Source of the DNA: Pseudomonadota bacterium | GTDB lineage: Bacteria > Pseudomonadota > Alphaproteobacteria > Rhizobiales > Hyphomicrobiaceae | DNA: 12,525 bases | Direction: 5' to 3' | NCBI GenBank assembly: GCA_023412745.1 | Contig: JAEZBZ010000295.1 | Location: forward strand, 1 to 12,525 | Shown here: positions 1-6,620 of the stretch, piece by piece | How positions within the stretch are numbered: position 1 is the first letter of the stretch | How the letters are laid out: every line of letters begins with the position of its first letter | Position numbers and translations under genes: made by a program | Notes under the pieces: generated by a model | Told to the model about the DNA's origin: nothing | The model's database searches: none | What the model saw: only the letters and a program-made list of their open reading frames with translations

Positions 1-341
1 TCGGCGGCAGCGATCCGCGCCAGCTTTGGGCAGGTGTTGAACCGAGCCCGGAATTGGAGGCGCTGGCCCGTGCGCACGAACGCGCAGCGCGAGCTGCGGG
101 ACTTCCAGCGGAATCGCGCAAGTTCAAGCCGCATGTCACCATCGCGCGGCTGAGGAATACCGGGGCCGATCTCGTCGCGCGCTATCTGCAGCGGCATGGC
201 GCTTTCCGCACGCAGCCATTCTTTGTCGGGCGCTTCGTGCTGTTCTCCTCCAAGCCGCAGGTGGGCGGCGGTCCCTACGTCGCGGAGGAAACATATACGT
301 TGCAGGGCGGGCAATACGTCGATTACGAGGACGAACCTTGA
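1..341 (+). CDS. thpR: RNA 2',3'-cyclic phosphodiesterase (ThpR / 2'-5' RNA ligase family), C-terminal part, cut by the left edge
   Basis: The reading frame is open from base 3 and has no start codon inside the window, so the 5' part is missing. The visible protein begins GGSDPRQLWAGVEPSP and runs to a TGA stop. It carries the second HxTx motif of the 2H phosphoesterase superfamily in the context KFKPHVTIARL. The first HxTx motif would lie upstream of the window. The ending, with the segments FVLFSSKP and GPYVAEETYTLQG, resembles bacterial ThpR proteins. Members hydrolyse 2',3'-cyclic phosphates on RNA ends and can ligate tRNA halves in vitro; the cellular role is unclear. It is cytoplasmic, with no signal or membrane segment visible. 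Its last 19 bases overlap the convergent phosphatase gene. An internal TTG at 54 is unlikely to be the start because conserved sequence continues upstream of it. Confidence 0.88.
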   Translation, partial: GGSDPRQLWAGVEPSPELEALARAHERAARAAGLPAESRKFKPHVTIARLRNTGADLVARYLQRHGAFRTQPFFVGRFVLFSSKPQVGGGPYVAEETYTLQGGQYVDYEDEP

Positions 342-805
342 TCGCTTAGCAGGCCCGGTTCGCTGAACAACCGGCGCGCGCCCTCGATGATGATCCGCAG
401 TGTTCTGCTATAATCGTCCGCATTCCCGGCGTACGGGTCCGGCACATCACGGTCGCCGAGGAACAGCCTGATACGCGGCTTCGCGAGATCCGGGGCTTGA
501 GTCATAATGTCCGCCATGATCGTAGCGTCCATCGCCAGGATCAGGTCATAATCGGCAAAATCCTTAGTCGCGAACTGCCGCTGACAATGGGCTGAAATGT
601 CGATGCCTTGCGCGCCCGCAGCGGTGATCGCGCGTGGATCAGCAGGTCCGCCGGGATTGCGACAGCGCACACCCGCCGACGCGACCGCGACCGAGCGAGC
701 GTCGAAGCGCAGAGCCGCCTGCCGAAGAACCGCCTCCGCCATCGGCGACCGGCACGTATTGCCCGCACAGACGACGAGCACGCGTATCATGCTGTGGCTC
801 ACCAT
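323..805 (-). CDS. Low-molecular-weight protein tyrosine phosphatase
   Basis: From the chosen start this is a 160-residue cytoplasmic enzyme, the usual size for the family. The catalytic P-loop C-x5-R-S is seen at residues 13-19 (VCAGNTCRSP), directly after the first beta strand. The general-acid Asp lies in the DPY motif near residue 123. These proteins dephosphorylate phosphotyrosine. In bacteria they often act on tyrosine kinases or exopolysaccharide regulators, but no kinase or polysaccharide gene is visible here, so the substrate is unknown. The ATG at 805 was chosen because GGAG sits 5 bases before it. A GTG at 826 (7 residues longer) and an ATG at 790 (5 residues shorter) lack good ribosome sites. 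The related ArsC arsenate reductase is possible, but the DPY acid motif fits a phosphatase. The gene is divergent from phhB and overlaps the thpR end by 19 bases. Confidence 0.92.
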   Translation of the reverse strand: MVSHSMIRVLVVCAGNTCRSPMAEAVLRQAALRFDARSVAVASAGVRCRNPGGPADPRAITAAGAQGIDISAHCQRQFATKDFADYDLILAMDATIMADIMTQAPDLAKPRIRLFLGDRDVPDPYAGNADDYSRTLRIIIEGARRLFSEPGLLSDQGSSS

Positions 806-810
806 GGAAT

Positions 811-814
811 CTCC
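811..814 (-). promoter_or_regulatory. Shine-Dalgarno site of the tyrosine phosphatase gene
   Basis: GGAG on the minus strand lies 5 bases before the ATG at 805. It selects this start over the upstream GTG at 826 and the downstream ATG at 790. Confidence 0.6.
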
Positions 815-848
815 GCCGCTGACCACCCATTATCTCATGGGCAGCGGC
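815..848. other. Bulged hairpin in the phosphatase/phhB divergent gap
   Basis: GCCGCTG (815-821) pairs with CAGCGGC (842-848), and CCCAT (826-830) pairs with ATGGG (837-841). The loop is six bases (TATCTC), and ACCA (822-825) is an unpaired bulge on one side. The 12 paired bases fill much of the 63-base gap and end 8 bases before the phhB Shine-Dalgarno site. No T-tract follows, so it is not a standard terminator. It could be a leader structure or a protein-binding site. Function is inferred only. Confidence 0.4.
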
Positions 849-856
849 CGGCAAAC

Positions 857-862
857 AGGAGG
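857..862 (+). promoter_or_regulatory. Shine-Dalgarno site of phhB
   Basis: A full AGGAGG lies 6 bases before the ATG at 869. It fixes this start and rules out the long upstream extension of the same reading frame, which would run antisense through the phosphatase gene. Confidence 0.85.
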
Positions 863-868
863 ATCGAT

Positions 869-1171
869 ATGGTGCAAATGCTTTCAGACCAGGCACGCGC
901 GGAAGCGCTGGCGCGACTTAAGGATTGGCGCACGGTCGATGGGCGCGACGCGATCGCGCGCACGTTCAAGTTCGCGGATTTCAACGCTGCCTTCGGATTC
1001 ATGACACGCGCAGCGCTCATCGCCGAGAAAATGGATCATCACCCGGAATGGTGCAACGTGTGGAACCGCGTCGAGGTCACGCTGACGACCCACGATGCGC
1101 ATGGCCTGACCGAGCGCGACATCAAGCTGGCGCAAGCCATGGACAAGATCGCCGCCGCGTCGCTGGCGTGA
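869..1171 (+). CDS. phhB: Pterin-4a-carbinolamine dehydratase
   Basis: This 100-residue protein matches the usual family length of about 95-115. It removes water from 4a-hydroxytetrahydropterin, regenerating the pterin cofactor after aromatic amino acid hydroxylation. The family signature is complete: E53-x3-H57-H58-P59, then W65, H75 and D84, in the spacing of the active site. The core reads EKMDHHPEWCNVWNRV. It is soluble and cytoplasmic. The start is set by a perfect AGGAGG 6 bases upstream. No phenylalanine hydroxylase gene is visible in the window. Many alphaproteobacteria carry such stand-alone copies, which may serve pterin or molybdopterin chemistry instead; that part is inference. 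It is divergent from the phosphatase gene, and its 3' end faces the DUF2865 gene across a 45-base gap. Confidence 0.96.
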   Translation: MVQMLSDQARAEALARLKDWRTVDGRDAIARTFKFADFNAAFGFMTRAALIAEKMDHHPEWCNVWNRVEVTLTTHDAHGLTERDIKLAQAMDKIAAASLA

Positions 1172-1181
1172 TCGGGCACCA

Positions 1182-1207
1182 GACGTTACGAAAACCGTAT
1201 GAACGTC
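1182..1207. other. Weak hairpin between the convergent phhB and DUF2865 ends
   Basis: GACGT (1182-1186) pairs with ACGTC (1203-1207) and TACG (1187-1190) pairs with CGTA (1196-1199), leaving TGA (1200-1202) as a bulge and AAAAC as the loop. It lies 10 bases after the phhB stop. The minus strand carries the loop T-run but no T-tract after the stem. It may be a shared weak terminator; this is low confidence. Confidence 0.25.
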
Positions 1208-1216
1208 CGGCAGTCC

Positions 1217-2071
1217 TCATTCGTCATCATGGGAAGCGGTCCGCCGCAGACGCCGAGACGACTGCGCCGACCTGTTGGAGACGCGGCGCTCCTTTACCAG
1301 CTCGGGCTGCGCCGCCCTGAGTTCCTTGAGCTCGGAACGGGCCCGCTCGCGCGTCTGCTTATCGCCCTTACGGCTCTGAGCTTCAAGCGCATACATGCGG
1401 TGCCGGTCGAGCGATATCTGCTCCCACGGATGAGCGCGGCACTTGCAGCTTTCATCGTACGAGGTCTGATAAAGATTCGCGGTCGGCAGCGCGCTGTAGG
1501 GCTTGCCGCTGAGGTCGTACATCTCTTTCGGATCGGAACCCGCGTTGCGATGGACATAGAGTTTCGCAGGTGACGTGCAGCTATTCTCGCACGTCTTCTG
1601 ATCGCGCGCGAACCGACTGCTGGTCGTCGCAAAGCTGATCGGGAAGGAATAGCCGTCGCAGAGCCGGACGCAGACGGTTTTGTAGGTGCCACCGGCTGAA
1701 CTGAACTCCTCAGCATCATTCTCGTCGTCGAACAGATCGAAGATGCCAACACCGCGCGGCGGATCCATTGCTTCCCGACGCCGATTGCGCCCGCCGGACT
1801 GATTGCGGAAGTAGCGGCCGCTGCGCACGCTCTGCATCCAGTCGTCGTTGCTTTGCAGAACCTCGGAGCTAGCTTCATAGTCCGCCTGCGAAGCATTGTT
1901 GCCTGCGGAAGCAAGCTGAGCCGGCACATGGTGGCCTGCCGCGGTCAACGCCATATGGCCGATCCAGGTGATGGCCCCCACGGCGCAACCGATAACGCCG
2001 AGGTACAGTGCCGTTGCCATAAGCCAACTGTGATCCGAACGCGGAAAAAACAGGGAACGCTTGATCATCAC
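1217..2071 (-). CDS. DUF2865 family protein, membrane-anchored, function unknown
   Basis: The protein has 284 residues. A basic N-terminus is followed by one hydrophobic segment at about 16-38, which is probably a signal anchor that places the rest in the periplasm. A linker with acidic patches (for example DLFDDENDAEEF near 111-123) leads to the DUF2865 core at about 130-212. The core reads TVCVRLCDGYSFPISF, then LYVHRNAGSDP, then a YSALP segment, and ends in a CKC pair. Six cysteines fall in this core (134, 138, 161, 165, 209, 211), suggesting disulfides or metal binding. The tail (225-280) is charged and Arg-rich and may be helical or coiled. The family is essentially known from Hyphomicrobiales and has no established function as far as I know. 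The frame opens with GTG at 2071 followed at once by ATG at 2068; either could be used, and no clear Shine-Dalgarno separates them. Confidence 0.85.
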   Translation of the reverse strand: MMIKRSLFFPRSDHSWLMATALYLGVIGCAVGAITWIGHMALTAAGHHVPAQLASAGNNASQADYEASSEVLQSNDDWMQSVRSGRYFRNQSGGRNRRREAMDPPRGVGIFDLFDDENDAEEFSSAGGTYKTVCVRLCDGYSFPISFATTSSRFARDQKTCENSCTSPAKLYVHRNAGSDPKEMYDLSGKPYSALPTANLYQTSYDESCKCRAHPWEQISLDRHRMYALEAQSRKGDKQTRERARSELKELRAAQPELVKERRVSNRSAQSSRRLRRTASHDDE

Positions 2072-2082
2072 TCTTATGTATT

Positions 2083-2110
2083 ACCCAATATCCGTCTTAC
2101 GACGCCCAAT
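2083..2110 (-). promoter_or_regulatory. Tandem ATTGGG(T/C) motifs upstream of the DUF2865 gene
   Basis: On the minus strand ATTGGGC (2104-2110) and ATTGGGT (2083-2089) are direct repeats 21 bases apart, about two helical turns. They lie just upstream of the DUF2865 start, in the 126-base gap that follows the SDR stop. This gap is AT-richer than its surroundings and should hold the promoter, but I cannot assign -35 and -10 boxes. The motif recurs near the TRAP genes. The regulatory role is inference. Confidence 0.25.
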
Positions 2111-2197
2111 GAATCCATTGCGCATATGGCGCGACGCAAATCCTCTGCAAATAAGCGTTAAGCTATCCAAATCGTTCCCTATCGATACGTCATCCGC

Positions 2198-2983
2198 TTA
2201 CCTCGGAGCCAACCGGAGCGCCCCATCGAGGCGTATGCTGGCGCCATTGAGCATGATGTTTTCACAAATGTGCGTGGCCAGCATTGCGTACTCGGATGGA
2301 TCGCCGAGGCGTGAGGGGAACGGCACGGTCATTTCGAGCGACTTGCGCGCATCGTCGGGCAGGCCATCGAACATCGGGGTATGGAAAAGACCAGGTAAAA
2401 TACTGCAAACGCGAATGCCGTCACGAGCAAGATCGCGCGCGACCGGCAAGGTCATCGACGCCACGCCGCCCTTCGACGCCGCATAAGCGACCTGTCCCAT
2501 CTGCCCATCTTCAGCCGCAACGGAGGCCGTATTGATGATGATGCCGCGCTCGCCATCGGGGGGCAGCGCATCGAGCGACAGCATGCCGGCTGAGCACTTG
2601 GCGATCATCAGGAACGTACCGGTCAGATTGATCGCGATCACCTTGGCGAAGCTCGCCAGATCGTGCGGCTCGATCGCGCCAGTTTCCTTCACGCGGCGGG
2701 CGATCCGCTTGCCGATCGCGATGCCGGCACAATTGACCAAAATGCGCTCCTGGCCATGCGCGGCGCGAACAGCGGCCAGTGCCGCGTCAACGCTTGCCTC
2801 GCTAGTGACGTCACACTTCGCGAAACTGCCACCAATCCGCGCAGCATGCGCCTGTCCGGCGGCATCATTGAGATCAAGCAGGGCGACCTTCACGCCTCTG
2901 GCGGCCAGTGCCGAAGCCGTCGCTGCGCCAAGGCCCGAGGCTCCGCCGGTAATCACGGCGGCGACATCTTTTCCCAGCTTCAT
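2198..2983 (-). CDS. Short-chain dehydrogenase/reductase, 3-hydroxyacyl-CoA dehydrogenase type II-like
   Basis: This is an NAD-dependent SDR of 261 residues. Counting from the upstream ATG at 2989, the Rossmann motif TGGASGLG is at 14-21, and an Asp at 39 ends the second strand, which favours NAD over NADP. NCAG follows at 86-89, Asn 121 is in the middle helix, and the catalytic Ser 156, Tyr 169 and Lys 173 lie in NTASV and YAASK. The overall pattern, with the ERGIIINTASVAAEDGQ region and the LPGLFHTPMF loop, matches the HSD17B10-like group acting on 3-hydroxyacyl-CoA, for example in branched-chain or fatty acid breakdown. The substrate here is inferred from the family only. ATG 2983 was preferred because AAAAAGGG is 8 bases upstream of it but only 2 from ATG 2989, and MKLGKDVA matches the usual family start. 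It is divergent from the threonine aldolase. Confidence 0.92.
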   Translation of the reverse strand: MKLGKDVAAVITGGASGLGAATASALAARGVKVALLDLNDAAGQAHAARIGGSFAKCDVTSEASVDAALAAVRAAHGQERILVNCAGIAIGKRIARRVKETGAIEPHDLASFAKVIAINLTGTFLMIAKCSAGMLSLDALPPDGERGIIINTASVAAEDGQMGQVAYAASKGGVASMTLPVARDLARDGIRVCSILPGLFHTPMFDGLPDDARKSLEMTVPFPSRLGDPSEYAMLATHICENIMLNGASIRLDGALRLAPR

Positions 2984-2991
2984 ACGCATTA

Positions 2992-2999
2992 CCCTTTTT
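2992..2999 (-). promoter_or_regulatory. Shine-Dalgarno site of the SDR gene
   Basis: AAAAAGGG on the minus strand lies 8 bases before ATG 2983 but only 2 before ATG 2989. It therefore favours the shorter protein. Confidence 0.5.
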
Positions 3000-3079
3000 C
3001 AGGCCGAGCCCGATGTTCCGTCCCTCTCATAAGCACCCCGGCGCCGTAGGTAAAGTTAGCAGATGTCTTGTACCTGGCG

Positions 3080-3093
3080 AATGACATGTCATT
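3080..3093. promoter_or_regulatory. Perfect 14-bp palindrome, candidate operator
   Basis: AATGACATGTCATT is a perfect inverted repeat in the gap between the divergent SDR and threonine aldolase genes. It lies 33 bases before the chosen aldolase start at 3127. A further ATGTC half-site sits at 3063-3067, 23 bases upstream of the ATGTC inside the palindrome (3086-3090). The form suits a dimeric helix-turn-helix repressor. No regulator gene is adjacent, so its owner is unknown. Confidence 0.5.
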
Positions 3094-3114
3094 GATACCG
3101 CGACTGCCATGAAC

Positions 3115-3120
3115 GGAGAG
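3115..3120 (+). promoter_or_regulatory. Shine-Dalgarno site deciding the threonine aldolase start
   Basis: GGAGAG lies 6 bases before a TTG at 3127. It falls inside the reading frame that begins at ATG 3109, and that ATG has no ribosome site of its own. It therefore favours a TTG start. Confidence 0.55.
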
Positions 3121-3126
3121 AACGCC

Positions 3127-4179
3127 TTGTCCCGCAACCGACTCATCGACCTTTACAGTGATACGACGACCCGCCCGACGGCGGCCATGCGGCAAGCCAT
3201 TGCGTCGGCTGAGGTCGGCGACGAGCAGCGCTTCGAGGATCCGACAACAAGTGCGCTGCAGGAACGCGTGGCCGGCCTGCTCGGCAAAGAGGCTGGGCTG
3301 TTCCTGCCGTCGGGCACGATGTGCAATCAGATCGCGCTGCTGGTGCATTGCAGGCTCGGCGATGAAGTCATCGGTGCGCGCCACACCCATGTCTTCGCCT
3401 CCGAGGCTGGCGGCGGTTCGGCCTTCGCAGGCGTTCAGACCTGGCCGATCATGACCGATACCGGCATCTTTTCAGCAGACGATCTATCGGCCGTCATCCG
3501 CACGGCGACGCGGCATGCTCCGCGCAGCCGCCTCGTCGTTATCGAGCAAACCAACAACGGTGGCGGCGGATCGGTCTGGCCGGTCGCGACAATTGCTGAG
3601 GTTGCGACGGCGGCACACGCCCGCGGCCTTCTGGTTCATATGGATGGCGCCCGCATCATGAACGCGGTGGTTGCTTCCGGCGTATCGGCCAAGGCGATGA
3701 CCGAGCACTGCGACTCGGCCTGGGTCGATCTGTCCAAAGGACTTGGCTGCCCGATTGGTGCCGTTTTAGTCGGATCGCGGGCCTTCATCGAAGAGGCATG
3801 GCGCTGGAAGCAGCGCCTGGGTGGCGCCATGCGCCAGTCGGGCATGATGGCGGCCGCGGGGCTATATGCGCTGGACCATAATGTCGAACGTCTTGCCGAA
3901 GATCATGCCAATGCGGCGCTGCTCGCGCAGAGGCTTTCCCAGATCGAGGGCGTGCGGCTGACGAATCCACAGCCGGAGACCAACATCGTCTACTTCGATA
4001 TCGACAAGCCGGGCCTGACGGCGCAATCGACGATTGCGGCACTGGCGAAGGAAAACGTGCGCATGGGCTCGCCGTACAGCGGGCTGGTCCGCGCCGTCAC
4101 GCATCTCGACGTGACACGTGCCGATATCGAGGCGGCGGCCGATGCGCTTGGCCGTGTGCTGTCACGCAGCGGCGCATAA
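3127..4179 (+). CDS. ltaE: Low-specificity L-threonine aldolase, PLP-dependent
   Basis: The enzyme cleaves L-threonine or L-allo-threonine to glycine and acetaldehyde, and acts on related beta-hydroxy amino acids. It is cytoplasmic and belongs to the fold-type I PLP enzymes. Counting from ATG 3109, the N-terminal signature DLYSDTTTRPT is at 14-24 and EDPTT at 43-47 corresponds to the family EDPT. The glycine-rich phosphate-binding region FLPSGTMCNQ is near 65-74. The cofactor-contacting Asp and Arg lie in HMDGARI (177-183), and the Schiff-base Lys 210 is in DLSKGLGCPIG. The length (350 residues from TTG 3127, 356 from ATG 3109) is normal. TTG 3127 was chosen for its GGAGAG site; ATG 3109 remains possible. 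The neighbouring divergent SDR may share its regulation through the palindrome in the gap. The exact stereospecificity cannot be read from the sequence. Confidence 0.94.
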   Translation: MSRNRLIDLYSDTTTRPTAAMRQAIASAEVGDEQRFEDPTTSALQERVAGLLGKEAGLFLPSGTMCNQIALLVHCRLGDEVIGARHTHVFASEAGGGSAFAGVQTWPIMTDTGIFSADDLSAVIRTATRHAPRSRLVVIEQTNNGGGGSVWPVATIAEVATAAHARGLLVHMDGARIMNAVVASGVSAKAMTEHCDSAWVDLSKGLGCPIGAVLVGSRAFIEEAWRWKQRLGGAMRQSGMMAAAGLYALDHNVERLAEDHANAALLAQRLSQIEGVRLTNPQPETNIVYFDIDKPGLTAQSTIAALAKENVRMGSPYSGLVRAVTHLDVTRADIEAAADALGRVLSRSGA

Positions 4180-4185
4180 AAGCAG

Positions 4186-4217
4186 TGCCGGAACCCCAGC
4201 CATTCCAGGTTCCGGCA
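4186..4217 (-). terminator. Intrinsic terminator at the end of the TRAP unit, possibly bidirectional
   Basis: TGCCGGAACC (4186-4195) pairs perfectly with GGTTCCGGCA (4208-4217) across a 12-base loop. Read on the minus strand, the stem is followed three bases later by TTTT, so it suits the TRAP permease gene ending at 4251. It also lies 6 bases after the threonine aldolase stop and may serve both convergent transcripts, though the plus strand lacks a T-tract. Confidence 0.75.
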
Positions 4218-4250
4218 CAGACCGTTCAGCGCTGCATCAGGTGGAGACCG

Positions 4251-6464
4251 CTAGGCGCTCACCACCTCCCGCGATCGTGCCCGATGGATCAACAGGCCCG
4301 CGATGCCGATGGCGATGCCGATCGGCATCGACCAATTGACGCCGACCACCGGCATTGGCGTCATCAGCGTGATGCCGGTCGGCGTCAGCACCCAATCTAC
4401 CAGCGCCGGGAAAACCAGCAGCATGCCGGACGCCCAGAACAGGGTGTTTTCAAACGCTGTCGTCCGCTGTGTCAGCCAGCGCTGCAACGCGAATGCCAGT
4501 ACGGAAATGCCCACGGCAGTCGCGACGGTGATTTCCACCACGTTCAGCCATGATCCGCCTTCCGGAACATGCCACAGCAGGCCGACGCCGAGCGGATCGG
4601 TGACGAACACGAACGGCGTGAGGAAGGCCGGCATCGTGTACTTCCACGACTGCAGGGTCGTTTTGTAGGGGCTGCCGCCGGTGATCGCTGCGGCCGCAAA
4701 CGGCGACAGCGCCGTTGGCGGCGACACCTCGGACAGCACGGCATAGTAGAAGATGAACATGTGCGCCGCGTAGTCGGGAACGCCCAGCTTGATCAGCGCC
4801 GGCGCCGCGATGACAGCGCACATGATGTAAGACGCCGTCACCGGCACCGCGAGACCGACGATCCAGACGATCACCGCAGTAAACAGCGTCGTCAGGATGA
4901 GGCTGCCCTGGGCATACCCGACGATGATGTCGGCGAACCGCTGCGCCAGCCCGGTCAGGGTAACGACGCCAACGATGATGCCGGCCGTCGCGCATGTCGC
5001 TGCGACGTTGAGCACGCCGACCGTTCCGTCCCGTAACGCATCGACCAGCCGCGTGGCGACCGGGAACATCTGCGGCACCAACAATCCAGCCGCCGCCACC
5101 AGCACCAGCGTCGCGAAAACGGCTTGCGAAATGGCCTCGACTGGATGGTAGCCGACGACAGTGAGAATTGCGGCGAGCGCAATCGCAATAGCGATGACGA
5201 GCCGGGGAACCAACGCTGTATCCGCGCGGATCGTGCTCATGGCAATGGCGAGCATCGTTGCCCAGAACACTGCAAGCACCGGCGAGAAGCCCATCAGCAT
5301 GAAAATGATGATGGAAACCAGCGATCCGAAATGGAACCAGTAGCCGGTGAACAGCCGCCACAGGGTGCCCTTCTCGATCAGCAGTTGGCCGCCGCCGCCG
5401 TGTTTCGACGCATCGACCTCAACCATCACCCAAATCGCGAGGTAGTAGAGAATAGTCGGAATAACCGCCATCAGGATCACGTCAAAGTACGAGATCTTGA
5501 GAAATTCGGCGATCAGGAAGGCTGCAGCACCAAGCACCGGCGGAGAAATAATGGCCCCCAGACCACCGGCCGCGAGCAAGCCGCCCGCAGCGTTCTTCTC
5601 ATAGCCCGCCTTCGCCAGCAGCGGATGCGCGACCGTACCGATTGTCACCGTCGTTGCAACGCCCGAGCCGGACGGCCCACCCATCAGGAACGACGACAAC
5701 ACCACTGCACGTCCGGCCGAATTGCGTTTGCCGCCCATCGCCGCAAACGAGAAATCGATGAAAAACTTTCCGGCGCCCGAAACCTGCAACACGGCCCCGA
5801 AGATCGTGAAAAGGATGATCAGGCTCGACGACACATCCACTGTCGTTCCGAAGATACCCTCAAGAGTCATGTAGAGATGACCGACAAGACGATCGACCGG
5901 ATAGCCGCGATGTGTCCACGGATCGCCGAGATAATTGCCGAACAGCGCGTAAAGCAGGAACATGATCGAGACGAGCGGCATGATGAAGCCGGTCGCGCGC
6001 CTGGTGCCTTCGAGCAGCAGAACGATCAGCACGATGCCAACCCAAACGTCCATCGGTTCGGGCGCGATGGCGCGATCGCCGAAGTATTCACCCTGGAAGA
6101 GCATGTAGGCGATCACGCCGAGACTTGCGAACGCCAAGCCCCAATCCCACCAGCGGATACGATCGCGCATGCTGGGCATCATCGGAAACAGCAGAAACAC
6201 CAGGAACAGCACGCACCCGACGTGGACCGGACGCAGCACGAAAGCAGGGACGATGTCGTACGCCGCATAGATATGAAAGAGGGAAACGCTGACAGCTATC
6301 GCGGTGATCACCCAGCCAAGCCAACCGTCAAGCCGATTGGTAGCGCCCTCTTCTTCCTCGATGAGCTGCTCGACCGCTTTCAGCTTTTCGGCGGTAACTT
6401 CATCAGCATCGCCCTCGATCGATGTGGAAGCTTGGCCCCCGGTGCGCTGCCCCGTTCCAGTCAA
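4251..6464 (-). CDS. TRAP transporter permease, 4TM/12TM (DctQ-DctM) fusion of the TAXI type
   Basis: This is the membrane part of a secondary, ion-driven uptake system that works with a periplasmic TAXI receptor. The protein has about 737 residues. A hydrophilic, acidic N-terminus of about 45 residues is followed by the small DctQ-like module, with hydrophobic segments near 49-67, 81-98, 108-125 and 140-155. The large DctM-like module then runs to the C-terminus with many further segments. Its conserved core is at about 262-320 and includes MGGPSGSGVATTVTIG and GGLGAIISPPVLGA. The fused form and this length are typical of TAXI systems. The gene lies 154-157 bases downstream of the receptor gene on the same strand. 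TTG 6464 was preferred because GGGAGG lies 5 bases upstream; GTG 6467 is only 2 bases from it. The substrate cannot be predicted; some TAXI systems carry glutamate or other dicarboxylates. Confidence 0.95.
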   Translation of the reverse strand: MTGTGQRTGGQASTSIEGDADEVTAEKLKAVEQLIEEEEGATNRLDGWLGWVITAIAVSVSLFHIYAAYDIVPAFVLRPVHVGCVLFLVFLLFPMMPSMRDRIRWWDWGLAFASLGVIAYMLFQGEYFGDRAIAPEPMDVWVGIVLIVLLLEGTRRATGFIMPLVSIMFLLYALFGNYLGDPWTHRGYPVDRLVGHLYMTLEGIFGTTVDVSSSLIILFTIFGAVLQVSGAGKFFIDFSFAAMGGKRNSAGRAVVLSSFLMGGPSGSGVATTVTIGTVAHPLLAKAGYEKNAAGGLLAAGGLGAIISPPVLGAAAFLIAEFLKISYFDVILMAVIPTILYYLAIWVMVEVDASKHGGGGQLLIEKGTLWRLFTGYWFHFGSLVSIIIFMLMGFSPVLAVFWATMLAIAMSTIRADTALVPRLVIAIAIALAAILTVVGYHPVEAISQAVFATLVLVAAAGLLVPQMFPVATRLVDALRDGTVGVLNVAATCATAGIIVGVVTLTGLAQRFADIIVGYAQGSLILTTLFTAVIVWIVGLAVPVTASYIMCAVIAAPALIKLGVPDYAAHMFIFYYAVLSEVSPPTALSPFAAAAITGGSPYKTTLQSWKYTMPAFLTPFVFVTDPLGVGLLWHVPEGGSWLNVVEITVATAVGISVLAFALQRWLTQRTTAFENTLFWASGMLLVFPALVDWVLTPTGITLMTPMPVVGVNWSMPIGIAIGIAGLLIHRARSREVVSA

Positions 6465-6469
6465 CACAA

Positions 6470-6475
6470 CCTCCC
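6470..6475 (-). promoter_or_regulatory. Shine-Dalgarno site of the TRAP permease gene
   Basis: GGGAGG on the minus strand is 5 bases before TTG 6464 and 2 before GTG 6467. No ATG is available nearby, so this gene starts on a non-ATG codon either way. Confidence 0.6.
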
Positions 6476-6564
6476 TTTTGGGGCTTCTGCCCCAATTCTT
6501 AATTTCTCAACAGTAACGGCCACGCCTGCGCCGACAACCGCAACTATTGGGTAATTCGATAAGA

Positions 6565-6590
6565 AACACCGGGCCTTTCGGCCCGGTGTT
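6565..6590 (-). terminator. Hairpin between receptor and permease genes: attenuating terminator or mRNA-stabilising stem
   Basis: AACACCGGGCC (6565-6575) pairs perfectly with GGCCCGGTGTT (6580-6590), giving an 11-bp stem. On the minus strand the four-base loop is GAAA, a GNRA tetraloop, and the stem is followed by TCTTATC, a weak T-rich tail. It starts 30 bases after the receptor stop and lies about 100 bases before the permease start. In binding-protein transporter operons such stems often protect the receptor message and reduce read-through into the permease. That role is inferred here. Confidence 0.75.
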
Positions 6591-6620
6591 GATATGCATG
6601 GGATGTGCGCGTGGCCGATC

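Noticed and set aside
608..868. N-terminal extension of the phhB frame by 87 codons
   Set aside because: It runs antisense through the phosphatase gene and lacks a ribosome site, while a perfect AGGAGG marks ATG 869.
1199..1573. Plus-strand open frame of 124 codons within the DUF2865 region
   Set aside because: It is antisense to the DUF2865 gene, which shows clear family motifs on the minus strand. The frame shows no recognisable domain and no good ribosome site.
5124..6554. A 476-codon open frame on the plus strand, antisense to the TRAP permease
   Set aside because: Its product is rich in Arg, His, Asp and Gln with no recognisable motif, which is what the complement of hydrophobic membrane codons gives at high GC. 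The opposite strand encodes a clear transporter over the full length.
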